Shown: piece after piece, positions 17,577-27,083 of the stretch
Position numbering within the stretch: position 1 is the stretch's first letter
Layout of the letters: every line of letters starts with the position of its first letter
Source: an uncultured Opitutia bacterium
Lineage (GTDB): Bacteria > Verrucomicrobiota > Verrucomicrobiia > Opitutales > Opitutaceae
Direction of reading: 5' to 3'
DNA length: 64,000 nucleotides
Assembly (NCBI GenBank): GCA_903900845.1
Contig: CAIUOU010000153.1
Location: 1 to 64,000, forward strand
Notes under the pieces: model-generated
Seen by the model: only the letters and a program-made list of their open reading frames with translations
Database searches by the model: none
Told to the model about the DNA's origin: nothing
Translations under genes and position numbers: made by a program

Positions 17577-20522
17577 ATGCAGACCCGCCCCGCACTTCGC
17601 CTCCTGATGACCTTTTCCGGCCTGATCGCCGGCGGACTGCGCGCGGCGGATGTGGTCGACTACGACCGCGACATCCGTCCGATCCTCTCGAACCATTGTT
17701 TCCACTGCCACGGGCCGGACGAGGCGCAGCGCAAGGGCGGCCTGCGCCTCGACACCGCGGCGGGCGCGCGCGGCACCAACAGAAGCGGCGCGACGGCGAT
17801 CGTGCCCGGACGGCCGGCCGACAGCGAACTTCTTCACCGCATCACGGCCCGGGAGGCCGATGAGGTGATGCCACCGCCGGAAACCAAGAAGCAGCTCGAT
17901 CCCGCGCAGGTCGCCTTGCTGCGCCGCTGGATCGAGCAAGGCGCGCCGCAGCCCGCGCACTGGTCGTTTGAACAGCCCCGCCGCCTCGCGCCGCCGGACA
18001 TCGCGGGGGCGGCGCATCCAATCGACCGCTTTGTCCGCGCGCGGCTTTCCCGCGAGGGTGTCGCGTCCTCCCCGACCGCCGACCGACGCACACTGATCCG
18101 CCGGCTGAGCCTCGATCTCGTCGGCCTGCCGCCCACCCCCGCGGAGGTGCAGGCTTTCGTCGATGATCAGGCGCCCGGCGCGCAGGAGCGGCTGGTCGAC
18201 CGCCTGCTGGCGTCGCCGCATTTCGGCGAACGCTGGGGCCGGCACTGGCTCGACCAGGCGCGTTACGCGGACAGCGCGGGCTACCTGAACGACACCCTGC
18301 GACCCTATGCCTACCTTTACCGCGACTGGGTGATCGAAGCGGTGAACCGCGACCAGCCCTTCGACCAGTTCACGCTCGAGCAACTCGCCGGCGACCTGCT
18401 GCCCGGTGCCACGCCGGATCAGCGCATCGCGACCGGGTTCCACCGCAACTCGTTGAAGAACGACGAAGCCGGTGCGGACCTCGAACTGGACCGTGTGAAG
18501 AACGCCGTCGACCGCACCGCCACGACCGGTTCGGTCTGGCTAGGCCTGACGGTGGGTTGCGCCGAGTGCCACACCCACAAGTACGACCCGATCTCGATCC
18601 GCGAGTTCTACCAGCTGTACGCGTTCTTCAACCGGACAGCCGAGCGGGACATCCCCGCGCCGCGCCCCGACGAGCTGGCCGACTACGAACGGAAGCTGGC
18701 CGTTTGGGAAAAGGAGCGCGAAAGGCTCGAGAAGCCGATCCGTGATTTCGTCGCGGGTCTGGTACCGGACCGCGTGACGGATTGGGAAAAAAAGCTCACC
18801 CCGCCCCGCGCGCGCTGGACGATGATCCACCCCGAAGAGATCACGACGATCACGGAGGACGAGGAGCGCGTCTCGCAGCCGAACGCCGATTTTTCGGTGA
18901 CCACCGGCGAGCGCGACCCCGTGCGGACACGTTACGTCGTGCAGGCGCCGCTGACGATGCGAGGCGTGACCGGCTTCCGGGTCGAAGCGCTGGCCGGGCT
19001 CGGCGAACGCGCGGGCCGCGCGCGTTCGGGCGATTTTCACCTCGCGGAGTTTTCGGCGATGGCGCGCACGCCAGCCGGCGAGCAGCGCAAGCTCGTGTTC
19101 GCCGCGGCCCGCGCCGATTTCTCGGCCAAGGGGAGTCCGCCGGAGCACACCCTCGACGGCGACAACACGACCGGCTGGAGCGTGACCGGCCAGGGCGACC
19201 GAGGGCACGTGATCGTCTTCGAGCTGAAGGAACCGCAGGACTTCCCCGCCGGCACGACCCTCTTCCTGGAACTCGAGCACCGCCTCACCGGCGTGATGAC
19301 GCGCTTCCGGTTGGCCGCCACCTCCCGCGCCGCACCGCTTGAGCCGAGCACACTGCCAGACGAGATCCTCGCCATCGTCGACACCCCGGCGGGGAAGCGT
19401 TCCGCCGAAGACACCGCGGCGCTCGCCCGGCACGTGGCGCGCTTTGACGACGCGAAGGGCAAGGAGCTCTTCAAACCCCTCGCGGCGCACCATGCGAAGC
19501 GCCCCGACTTCCCCAAGACCGCCGCGCCGGTGCTCATCTCCCAAAACCGGACCACCCGCATCCACCTGCGCGGCGATTACAAACGTCCCGGCGAAGAGGT
19601 GCTGCCCGGCACCCCCGCGGTGCTGCCGCCGCTACGGGTGCGCGGGCCGGTGGCCGACCGGCTGGACCTCGCCCGCTGGATCGTCGATCCGGCGAACCCG
19701 CTGACGGCTCGAGTCGCCGTGAACCAGATCTGGAAAAACCTTTTCGGCCGCGGGCTTGTGGCGACGCCCGACAATTTCGGCGCGCTGGGCGATCGTCCCT
19801 CGCACCCGGAATTGCTCGACTGGCTCGCGAACGAGTTTGTGCGCCTCGGCTGGAGCCGGAAGGCTTTGATCCGGCTGATCGTTTCGTCGCAGACCTACGG
19901 TCAAAGCTCCCGCGGCCGCGCCGATCTCGGGGAGCGCGATCCGCTGAATTTCCTGCTCGCCCGTCAGAGCCGCCACCGGTTGGAGGCGGAGATCGTGCGC
20001 GACGTCGCGTTGGCGAGCAGCGGCCTGCTGAACCCGAAGGTCGGCGGACCGAGCATCCATCCGCCGTTGCCGGAGTTCATCATGGCATTCGGGCGCAACC
20101 GCAGCTGGCCCGAGACGAAGGGTACGGAGGGCAACCGGCGCGGCATGTACATTCATCTCCGGCGGAACGTGCCCTACCCGATGCTCACGACCTTCGACGC
20201 CTCGGACGCCAGCGTCGCCTGCCTCCAGCGTGAGCGCTCCAACTCGCCGCTGCAGGCGCTGACGCTCCTGAACGACCCCGTGTTCTTCGCCGCGGCCGGC
20301 AAGCTGGCGGAGCGGTTGGAGGCGATACCGGGGGAATCAGACGCGCGCCTGAAGGCCGGCTTCGAGCTGTGCCTCGGGCGCCCGCCCTCAACGGCGGAAC
20401 TGCACGCGCTGCGACGCCACCATGCCGACCAGATGGCGATCGCGGGTGGAGACGAACGGCTTGCGCTGGTCTCCACCGCGCGCCTGATCCTGAATCTCGA
20501 CGAGTTCATCACCCGCGAATGA
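17577..20522 (+). CDS. exported cytochrome c / DUF1549 / DUF1553 protein
   Basis: A 981-residue protein with an N-terminal signal peptide (to about residue 23). A planctomycete-type cytochrome c domain follows (DYDRDIRPILSNHCFHCHGP, haem CFHCH), then DUF1549 with FGERWGRHWLDQARYADS and CAECHTHKYDP, and C-terminal DUF1553 with AVNQIWKNLFGRGLV and LGDRPSHPELLDWLA. The tripartite layout and length are standard for the PVC superphylum. The biochemical role is not established; links to polysaccharide or sulfated-sugar breakdown are usually inferred. The stop overlaps the next start (ATGA), so it forms a translationally coupled pair with the DUF1501 protein. Confidence 0.9.
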   Translation: MQTRPALRLLMTFSGLIAGGLRAADVVDYDRDIRPILSNHCFHCHGPDEAQRKGGLRLDTAAGARGTNRSGATAIVPGRPADSELLHRITAREADEVMPPPETKKQLDPAQVALLRRWIEQGAPQPAHWSFEQPRRLAPPDIAGAAHPIDRFVRARLSREGVASSPTADRRTLIRRLSLDLVGLPPTPAEVQAFVDDQAPGAQERLVDRLLASPHFGERWGRHWLDQARYADSAGYLNDTLRPYAYLYRDWVIEAVNRDQPFDQFTLEQLAGDLLPGATPDQRIATGFHRNSLKNDEAGADLELDRVKNAVDRTATTGSVWLGLTVGCAECHTHKYDPISIREFYQLYAFFNRTAERDIPAPRPDELADYERKLAVWEKERERLEKPIRDFVAGLVPDRVTDWEKKLTPPRARWTMIHPEEITTITEDEERVSQPNADFSVTTGERDPVRTRYVVQAPLTMRGVTGFRVEALAGLGERAGRARSGDFHLAEFSAMARTPAGEQRKLVFAAARADFSAKGSPPEHTLDGDNTTGWSVTGQGDRGHVIVFELKEPQDFPAGTTLFLELEHRLTGVMTRFRLAATSRAAPLEPSTLPDEILAIVDTPAGKRSAEDTAALARHVARFDDAKGKELFKPLAAHHAKRPDFPKTAAPVLISQNRTTRIHLRGDYKRPGEEVLPGTPAVLPPLRVRGPVADRLDLARWIVDPANPLTARVAVNQIWKNLFGRGLVATPDNFGALGDRPSHPELLDWLANEFVRLGWSRKALIRLIVSSQTYGQSSRGRADLGERDPLNFLLARQSRHRLEAEIVRDVALASSGLLNPKVGGPSIHPPLPEFIMAFGRNRSWPETKGTEGNRRGMYIHLRRNVPYPMLTTFDASDASVACLQRERSNSPLQALTLLNDPVFFAAAGKLAERLEAIPGESDARLKAGFELCLGRPPSTAELHALRRHHADQMAIAGGDERLALVSTARLILNLDEFITRE

Positions 20523-21985
20523 TCCCTGGAAATCCAGACCACACCCGGCGGCGCTTTCTGATGCGGGCCGGCGGCGGCATCGGCGGCCTTGCCCTCACCC
20601 GACTGCTCGGGGCCGACGGGTTGCTGGCCGGCGCCGACGCGAGCGGGCAGGTGCGCACCCACCACCGGCCGCGGGCGAAGAACTGCATCTACATCTACCT
20701 TGAGGGCGGTCCGAGCCAGATGGACCTTTACGACCCGAAGCCGAAGCTCAACGAGCTCGACGGCCAGCCCCTGCCGGAATCGATGCTGGCCAACATGCGC
20801 TTCGCCTTCCTCGCGAAGGAGTCGGCGCGGATCATGGGGACCCCGCGCAAGTTCCGCCCGCACGGCCAGTGCGGCATGGAGTTGTCCGACCTGCTGCCGC
20901 ACATCGGCTCGATCGCGGATGACATCTGCCTCGTCCGGTCGATGCACACCGACCAGTTCAACCACGTCCCGGGCCAGCTCCTGATGAACACCGGCTCGGC
21001 GATCTCGGGCCGTCCGAGCATGGGATCGTGGCTTTCATACGGACTGGGCAGCGTGAACCGCAACCTGCCGGAGTTCGTGGTGCTGATCTGCGTCGGCCGC
21101 GGCGTTCCCGGCGGCTCGGCCAGCTGGTCGAGCGGGTTCCTGCCCTCGAAATATTCCGGCGTGATGTTCCGCAACGAGGGCACGCCGGTGCTGAATCTCG
21201 ACAACCCCTCCGGCGTGACCACCGCCATGCAGCGCCGCACGATCGCCGGACTCGGGGAGCTCAACGCCCTGCGCGACGCCGAGGTGCGCGACCCCGAGAT
21301 CGAGAGCCGCATTGCGGCCTACGAGCTGGCCTTCCGCATGCAGAGCGCCTCACCGGAGCTCATGGACCTTTCGGGTGAGTCCCAGGCGACCCTCGACCTG
21401 TACGGCGTCAACCGCTCCGAACCCAAGGTCGAGGGCGGCAACCAACTCGGGGGCACCGGCCTGTTCGGCACCTTCGCCCGCAATTGCCTCATGGCCCGCC
21501 GGCTCGTCGAGCGCGGCGTGCGGGTCGTGCAGGTGATCCACGCGTCGTGGGACCACCACAGCCGCATCAACACCGACCTGCCCCACAACTGCCTCATGGC
21601 CGACCAGCCGATCGCCGCGCTGATCAAGGACCTGAAGCAACGCGGCCTGCTCGACGACACGCTCGTGATCTGCGGCTCCGAGTTCGGCCGCACCGCGCTC
21701 GGCGAAAACCGTCCAGGCTCCCGCTCCATCACCGGCCGCGACCACCACCCCAACGCCTTCAGCCTCTGGCTCGCCGGCGGCGGCGTGAAGGGCGGTCAGG
21801 TCATCGGCGAGACCGACGACCTCGCGTGGAACGTCGCCCGCGACCCCGTGCACGTGCACGATCTGCACGCGACCCTGCTCCACCTTTTCGGCTACGATCA
21901 CACCCGGCTCACTTACCGGTTCCAGGGCCGCGATTACCGACTCACCGACGTCCACGGACAAATCGTGCCGCGGATTTTCGGCTGA
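20519..21985 (+). CDS. DUF1501 protein, Tat-exported sulfatase-like
   Basis: A 488-residue protein starting at the ATG that overlaps the preceding stop codon. The twin-arginine signal TRRRFLMRAGGGIGGLAL (residues 9-26) predicts Tat export, often with a cofactor. The DUF1501 hallmarks are IYLEGGPSQMDLYDPKP, MHTDQFNH, SGRPSMGSWLSYGLG and CGSEFGRT, followed by GRDHHPNAFSLWLAGGGVKGG near the C-terminus, typical of an alkaline-phosphatase/sulfatase fold. It is invariably paired with DUF1549/1553 proteins. The substrate is unknown. Confidence 0.9.
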   Translation: MIPGNPDHTRRRFLMRAGGGIGGLALTRLLGADGLLAGADASGQVRTHHRPRAKNCIYIYLEGGPSQMDLYDPKPKLNELDGQPLPESMLANMRFAFLAKESARIMGTPRKFRPHGQCGMELSDLLPHIGSIADDICLVRSMHTDQFNHVPGQLLMNTGSAISGRPSMGSWLSYGLGSVNRNLPEFVVLICVGRGVPGGSASWSSGFLPSKYSGVMFRNEGTPVLNLDNPSGVTTAMQRRTIAGLGELNALRDAEVRDPEIESRIAAYELAFRMQSASPELMDLSGESQATLDLYGVNRSEPKVEGGNQLGGTGLFGTFARNCLMARRLVERGVRVVQVIHASWDHHSRINTDLPHNCLMADQPIAALIKDLKQRGLLDDTLVICGSEFGRTALGENRPGSRSITGRDHHPNAFSLWLAGGGVKGGQVIGETDDLAWNVARDPVHVHDLHATLLHLFGYDHTRLTYRFQGRDYRLTDVHGQIVPRIFG

Positions 21986-22085
21986 GCCGTCGCCGGCCGC
22001 CCCAATCGCGAAACTCCGTTTGCCATTTTCGCGCACCGGCGTGCATCTTTTTCGACCGGAACCCCTTTAACTTTTTCCCAACCCC

Positions 22086-22568
22086 ATGAAGTACATCCTG
22101 AACGTCAACGGCCAGTCCCGCACTGTAGACGTGCCTCCCGACACCCCGCTGCTCTGGGCACTGCGCGACAACCTCGAACTCACCGGCACGAAGTACGGCT
22201 GCGGCGTAGGCCAGTGCGGCGCCTGCACCATCCACTTGAACGGCGTGCCGGCGCGCGCCTGCATGACGCCGGTCTCAACGGTTGGCCGGATGAAGGTCAC
22301 CACAATCGAGGGGCTTGCCGAGAACGGTAAGATGCACCCGCTGCAGCAGGCTTGGAGCGAATTGGACGTCGCCCAATGCGGTTATTGCCAGCCGGGCCAG
22401 CTGATGACGGCGGCCGCGCTCCTCAAGGACAACCCCCGCCCGAGCGACGCCGACATCGACGGCGCGATGGCCGGCAACATCTGCCGCTGCGGCACCTATG
22501 TCCGCATCCGCCAGGGCATCAAGCGAGCCGCGGCCCTCGCCGCCGGCGGGAAGGAGACCGCGCAATGA
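22086..22568 (+). CDS. (2Fe-2S) small subunit of an isoquinoline 1-oxidoreductase/aldehyde dehydrogenase-type molybdoenzyme
   Basis: 160 residues with two [2Fe-2S] clusters. The plant-type ferredoxin domain has cysteines 39, 44, 47 and 59 (CGVGQCGAC). The C-terminal helical domain has C98, C101, C133 and C135 ([14 protein letters not shown]). It transfers electrons from the molybdopterin subunit encoded next, to which it is coupled by an ATGA overlap. It has no signal peptide, consistent with hitch-hiker export on the Tat signal of the large subunit. It starts 100 bases after the DUF1501 gene. Confidence 0.93.
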   Translation: MKYILNVNGQSRTVDVPPDTPLLWALRDNLELTGTKYGCGVGQCGACTIHLNGVPARACMTPVSTVGRMKVTTIEGLAENGKMHPLQQAWSELDVAQCGYCQPGQLMTAAALLKDNPRPSDADIDGAMAGNICRCGTYVRIRQGIKRAAALAAGGKETAQ

Positions 22569-24802
22569 GCACCGCAACCCTTCCTCCTTCCGCGGTGAAC
22601 CGCCGCGATTTCCTCAAACTTTCCAGCCTCGCCGGTGGCGGGTTCGCGCTCGCCTTCTGCCTCCGCTCCGGTGGCGAGGCGCGGGCGGCGGACTCCGCTT
22701 CCGGGGGCGATTTCAAGCCGAACGCTTTCGTCCGCATCGCGCCGTCAGGCGCGGTCACGATCGTGTCCAAGCAGCCCGAAATGGGCCAGGGCGTGAAGAC
22801 CTCGCTGCCGATGATCATCGCCGAGCAGATGGAGGTGCCGTGGCAGGGCATCACCATCGAGCAGGGCGATTTCGATGAGAAGCTCTATGGCGGCCAGAGC
22901 GCCGGTGGCAGCCGCTCCACGCCCAACAACTACGACACCTTCCATCTGCTCGGCGCCACGGTGCGCACGATGTTGGTGCAAGCCGCGGCGCAGACGTGGG
23001 GCGTGCCGGTCGCCGAGTGCCGCGCCGAAAACGCGGCGGTGATCCACACCTCCGGCAAGAAACTCGCCTACGGACAGCTGACCGTCAAAGCCGCCTCCCT
23101 CCCGGTGCCGGACAAGGAACAGGTCACGCTCAAGCCCGCCAAGGACTACAAGCTCCTCGGCAAGCGCATCGCGCAGATCGACACCCCGCGGATCGTCACC
23201 GGCCAGCCGCTCTTCGGCATCGACGTGAAACTCCCGGGCATGCTCTACGCCGTGTACGAGAAATGCCCCGTGTTCGGCGGCAAGGTGGTCAGCGCGAACC
23301 TCGACTTCGTGAAGACCCTCCCGGGCGTGAAGGACGCCTTCGTGCTCGAGGGCAACGGCAAGGTGAAGGAGCTGCGCGCCGGCGTCGCGATCGTGGCCGA
23401 CTCCACCTGGGCCGCGTTCAGCGCCCGTCGCCAGCTGAAGGTGACGTGGGACGAAGGAGCGGTCGCCGGGCAGAGCTGGGACACTTTCGTGGCTGAGGCC
23501 CGCACGAAGTCCGCCCAGCCGGGGCAGCGCGTCCTCCGCAAGGACGGTGAAGTCGACGCCGCACTGGCCTCGGCCGCCAAGACCGTCAGCGCGGAATACC
23601 TGTATCCATTCATCTCGCACGCCAACCTGGAGCCGCAGAACACCACCGCGCACTGGAAGGACGGCGTGATGGAAATCTGGTCGCCCACGCAGATCCCCAC
23701 CATCGGGACTGGCATGGTCAACCGCGTGCTCGGCATCGCGCCGGAGAAGATCAAGCTGCACCTCAACCGCGCGGGCGGCGGCTTCGGCCGGCGCATCGGC
23801 GCCGACTACCTCATCGAGGCGGCCGCCATTGCGATGAAGGTGCCAGCCCCCGTGAAGCTCACGTGGTCACGCGAAGACGACCTTCGCCACGACCAATACC
23901 GGCCCGGCGGCCTGCACTTCCTGAAGGCCGGCCTTGATTCCTCGGGCCGGATCAGCGCCTGGAAGAACCACTTCTTCACCTTCGGTGAGGGTGGCTCGCC
24001 CGGCAGTGGCGGTTCGCTCAGCCCGGACGAGTTCCCAGGACGCTGGATTCCGAACTACCTGGCCGAGCAAACCATGTTCGAGACCGGCTGGCCGATGGGC
24101 CCCTGGCGCGCACCGGGCAGCTGCGTGTTCGCCTGGGTGTTCCATAGCTTCATCGATGAGCTGGCGCACGCCGCTGGCCGCGCCCCCCTCGAAATGCGCC
24201 TAGAGCTGCTCGGAACGCGCGACGAGATGCCCGCCGGTTCGGGCGGAGGCGGCAAGGGCAAGCAGAACGCCGGCTACAACGTCGCCCGCATGCGGAACAT
24301 CCTTAAGTTCACCGCCGAAAAGGCCGGCTGGGGTAAGAGGAAGTTCCCGAAGGGTTCCGGCGCCGGCATCGCGTTCCACTTCAGCCACAGCGGGTACTTC
24401 GCCCAGGTGGCCGAGGTCACGGTGTCCAAGGACGGTCAGCTCCGCGTCGACCGCTTTGTCACCGGCGGAGACATCGGGGAACAGATCGTCAACCTCAGCG
24501 GCGCCGAAAACCAGGTCGAGGGCTCGGTCGTCGACGGGCTGGGCACGTTGCTGACGCAGGAGCTCAACATCGAGCGCGGGCGCGTCGTGCAGGGCAACTT
24601 CCACGACTACCCGCTCATCCGCATCACCGAGGCGCCGCTGAAGATCGAGACGCACTTCCTATCGACCAAGTACCCGACCACGGGCCTCGGCGAACCGGCC
24701 CTGCCCCCCGTGGCGCCGGCGATCTGCAACGCGATCTTCGCCGCCACTGGCAAGCGCGTGCGCCAGATGCCGCTCTCCCGCGTCGACCTGCGCTGGTCCT
24801 GA
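22565..24802 (+). CDS. molybdopterin-binding large subunit, xanthine dehydrogenase family (IorB-like)
   Basis: The ATG at 22565 overlaps the small-subunit stop; 745 residues. The N-terminus carries a Tat signal ([18 protein letters not shown]). Molybdopterin-contact motifs are [43 protein letters not shown] and [16 protein letters not shown], and the C-terminal [19 protein letters not shown] holds the glutamate expected for the catalytic base. It follows the IorAB order and lacks a separate FAD subunit, so electrons probably go to a cytochrome; the neighbouring haem proteins are possible partners. It oxidises an N-heterocycle or aldehyde, but the actual substrate is unknown. Confidence 0.92.
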   Translation: MSTATLPPSAVNRRDFLKLSSLAGGGFALAFCLRSGGEARAADSASGGDFKPNAFVRIAPSGAVTIVSKQPEMGQGVKTSLPMIIAEQMEVPWQGITIEQGDFDEKLYGGQSAGGSRSTPNNYDTFHLLGATVRTMLVQAAAQTWGVPVAECRAENAAVIHTSGKKLAYGQLTVKAASLPVPDKEQVTLKPAKDYKLLGKRIAQIDTPRIVTGQPLFGIDVKLPGMLYAVYEKCPVFGGKVVSANLDFVKTLPGVKDAFVLEGNGKVKELRAGVAIVADSTWAAFSARRQLKVTWDEGAVAGQSWDTFVAEARTKSAQPGQRVLRKDGEVDAALASAAKTVSAEYLYPFISHANLEPQNTTAHWKDGVMEIWSPTQIPTIGTGMVNRVLGIAPEKIKLHLNRAGGGFGRRIGADYLIEAAAIAMKVPAPVKLTWSREDDLRHDQYRPGGLHFLKAGLDSSGRISAWKNHFFTFGEGGSPGSGGSLSPDEFPGRWIPNYLAEQTMFETGWPMGPWRAPGSCVFAWVFHSFIDELAHAAGRAPLEMRLELLGTRDEMPAGSGGGGKGKQNAGYNVARMRNILKFTAEKAGWGKRKFPKGSGAGIAFHFSHSGYFAQVAEVTVSKDGQLRVDRFVTGGDIGEQIVNLSGAENQVEGSVVDGLGTLLTQELNIERGRVVQGNFHDYPLIRITEAPLKIETHFLSTKYPTTGLGEPALPPVAPAICNAIFAATGKRVRQMPLSRVDLRWS

Positions 24803-24824
24803 CCGCAACAGGAACCGAGATCAG

Positions 24825-24855
24825 GAGGCGGACTTCACGGTCCGCCTCTTTTTTT
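24825..24855 (+). terminator. intrinsic terminator after the IorAB-type genes
   Basis: A perfect 8-bp stem (GAGGCGGA/TCCGCCTC) with loop CTTCACGG, followed by seven T residues at 24849-24855, 22 bases after the stop codon. Confidence 0.92.
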
Positions 24856-25015
24856 CGCGCAAAGGGGCGCGACCCGCCCCTCCCGCAAGGTCGTGGCGGG
24901 ACGAAAACCCAGACGTGTACCGGCATCATTTTTCGTCTCGAAAATCGATGAGCACCCCCTTCGCCTTCGCTGCCCGCCCGCGGGCGACCCGCCCACCTGC
25001 GACCCCTCCCGAACT

Positions 25016-27067
25016 ATGCACCAACCCGAAGGCGCGCCCCGCGAGAAGGCTGCCCAGGTCATCCCTCCGCTCCATGTGCAACCCGGGTTCGAGGTGGCGA
25101 AGCTGGACCAACAGACCCTGCTGACCGTCGTTGAGCTGCGCTGTGCCGAGGGCCTGCGCTGCGCGCAGATCTCCCCCACGCAATGCATCGTGAAGCAGGA
25201 GTCCGCCCGTCGGTACCTTTCGATGGCCACGACGCACTGGAAGGCGTTGCGCGCGTTCGGAGACGGGCCCGGCCGTTCGGTGCCACAGGTGCTTTTCCAA
25301 CTCGTGATGGACCGCGACTGTGTGCAGCTGCGCGAATTCTACGAGATCGTCATCAAGGCCTACCAGCGCGGCATCCTTCGCATCGACGGGACCGAGCCGC
25401 CGCCGCAGGTCCGGCCGGCGGCTTGGTCGCACGAGTTGTCAGGCTCCTGGGCGAAGTTCGCCGCTCTCGCCGGGGGCGCCCTGACCGTCGTCGCGCTCTT
25501 CCGGCAACCGCTCGCGCTTCCGTCCAGCCCGTGGGAGTTGCTTGCGGGCTGGTTTGTCGTGTGCGCCGCCCTCAGCGCCGGGAACTGGCTGGCCGCCGCC
25601 GTGGTGCGGTATCGCAACGCCGAGGTCTACGCGCCGGGTTTCCTGTGGCGCTCCCCCTTCCCCCGCTTCCGGGTCGATCTCGGCGACGCCGTCATGGGCG
25701 GTACCGGCACGGTCGCCGACGCCGCCCTCGCGCAGGTCGCGCCGATTGCCGTGGCGCTCGGCGCCGCCGCCCTGCTTCTGCCCGGCGCCGCCCTGCTGCC
25801 AGCCGCGGCTTTGGCCGTCCTGCTCGCCCCCTTCTGGTGGTCGCCGGGCATCCGGGTGCTGCACGCCCGCACCGGCCGGCGTCGCGATGACGACAAGTGG
25901 GATTTCCAATTCGAACCCAACCGCGAGGTCTGGCGTGCGTTGCGGACCCGGTTGCGCCACCTGGACCTCCGCTTCGTCGGCATCCATCTGGCGTACAGCT
26001 CCGGCTGGGTCAGTGCGCTCCTCGTGCTGTCGGGCCTTCTGTTGTTCGGCAACTGGGTTGACCTCTGGCGAGCGTTCCAGGGCTCGGGTGGTCCCCGCAT
26101 CACCGCTTTTCTTGTCCTAGCGCTGCTCGGCCTCGCCGTGACCACCCTGCTCAGCGCGCTCGGCGCGATCGGCTATCTCACCTGGCGAGACTGGCGGGCT
26201 CGGCGACCGCGTCCACCGGCCCGCGTAACCCGCGGGGAGGTCACCCCGGAAGCCATCGCGGCGTGCATCGCCGATTCGCTTCTCTTTCAGATGCTGCCCG
26301 CCGCCGATCGCGCGGTGATCGCCGCCGCCCTTGAACCGGAACGCCATGCGGCCGGCTCCGTCATCATCCGGGAGGGCGATCCGGGCGACAAACTCTACCT
26401 CCTGCACGCCGGCGAGGTGGAGGTCACGCGCGCCCTGCCCAACGGACGCGGGGACCGCGTGGCGTCGCTGGTGCCAGGGGACGTATTCGGGGAGATCGCC
26501 CTTCTCAAGGGCAGCGCCCGGACGCGAAGCGTCCGGGTGGTCGAGCCCGCCGTGGTCCTGGCCCTGCGCCGCGAGGCGTTCGAGGGCCTCGTGCTCTCGC
26601 GGCTGTCGCGCACGCAGATCGAGGATGCCGTGCAGAAAATCGCGTTCCTCCAGCGCACGCCCCTCGCGGCAAACTGGTCCCCCCACGCCCTGGCGGCATT
26701 CGCGCGCCGGGCCAGCTTCCAGGATTACCCGATCGACGCGTTCATCCTCCACGAGGGGGAGGACAACCATTTCTTCTACCTGGTGTACGAGGGACGACTC
26801 GCGGTGCAGCGCGGTCAGGAGGAGGTCGCCCAGCTGAGCATCGGGGACTTCTTCGGGGAGATCAGTCTCCTGCAGAACAGCATCACCCGAGCCACGATCG
26901 TGACCCGCACGCCCGCCCGATTCCTCGTGATGCACAAGCGGGACTTCCTGCAGTTCTTCGCCAAGGACTCCGCGATCGGGCTGCAATTCGAGGCGATCAG
27001 CTCCCGCCGATTGGGGGAACCGATCTTCCCGCTGCAGGGCAAGTCCCTCGACCTGCTGAGGGCGTGA
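25016..27067 (+). CDS. membrane protein with two cyclic-nucleotide-binding domains (degenerate M50-like core)
   Basis: The ATG at 25016 gives 683 residues. The N-terminal 130 residues resemble PqqD-like winged-helix modules, and residues 145-390 contain four to six hydrophobic segments. Two cyclic-nucleotide-binding folds follow: about 418-530 (FGEIALLKGSARTRS) and about 545-655 (FFGEISLLQNSITRA). In the membrane core, ALSAGNWLAAAVVRYRNAEV sits where site-2-protease relatives have HExxHxxAA, and RFRVDLGDAVMG where they have YVDxSDAW. This suggests a protease fold that has lost its zinc histidines. That is my inference from pattern similarity only. A signal-sensing role is likely; the ligand is unknown. 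It is convergent with the glycosylphosphotransferase. Confidence 0.7.
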   Translation: MHQPEGAPREKAAQVIPPLHVQPGFEVAKLDQQTLLTVVELRCAEGLRCAQISPTQCIVKQESARRYLSMATTHWKALRAFGDGPGRSVPQVLFQLVMDRDCVQLREFYEIVIKAYQRGILRIDGTEPPPQVRPAAWSHELSGSWAKFAALAGGALTVVALFRQPLALPSSPWELLAGWFVVCAALSAGNWLAAAVVRYRNAEVYAPGFLWRSPFPRFRVDLGDAVMGGTGTVADAALAQVAPIAVALGAAALLLPGAALLPAAALAVLLAPFWWSPGIRVLHARTGRRRDDDKWDFQFEPNREVWRALRTRLRHLDLRFVGIHLAYSSGWVSALLVLSGLLLFGNWVDLWRAFQGSGGPRITAFLVLALLGLAVTTLLSALGAIGYLTWRDWRARRPRPPARVTRGEVTPEAIAACIADSLLFQMLPAADRAVIAAALEPERHAAGSVIIREGDPGDKLYLLHAGEVEVTRALPNGRGDRVASLVPGDVFGEIALLKGSARTRSVRVVEPAVVLALRREAFEGLVLSRLSRTQIEDAVQKIAFLQRTPLAANWSPHALAAFARRASFQDYPIDAFILHEGEDNHFFYLVYEGRLAVQRGQEEVAQLSIGDFFGEISLLQNSITRATIVTRTPARFLVMHKRDFLQFFAKDSAIGLQFEAISSRRLGEPIFPLQGKSLDLLRA

Positions 27068-27083
27068 ACCCGCCCGGCCGGCG

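Noticed and set aside
16970-18443. Minus-strand frame through the repeat region and DUF1549 gene
   Set aside because: It is made of repeat translation and antisense sequence with no motif.
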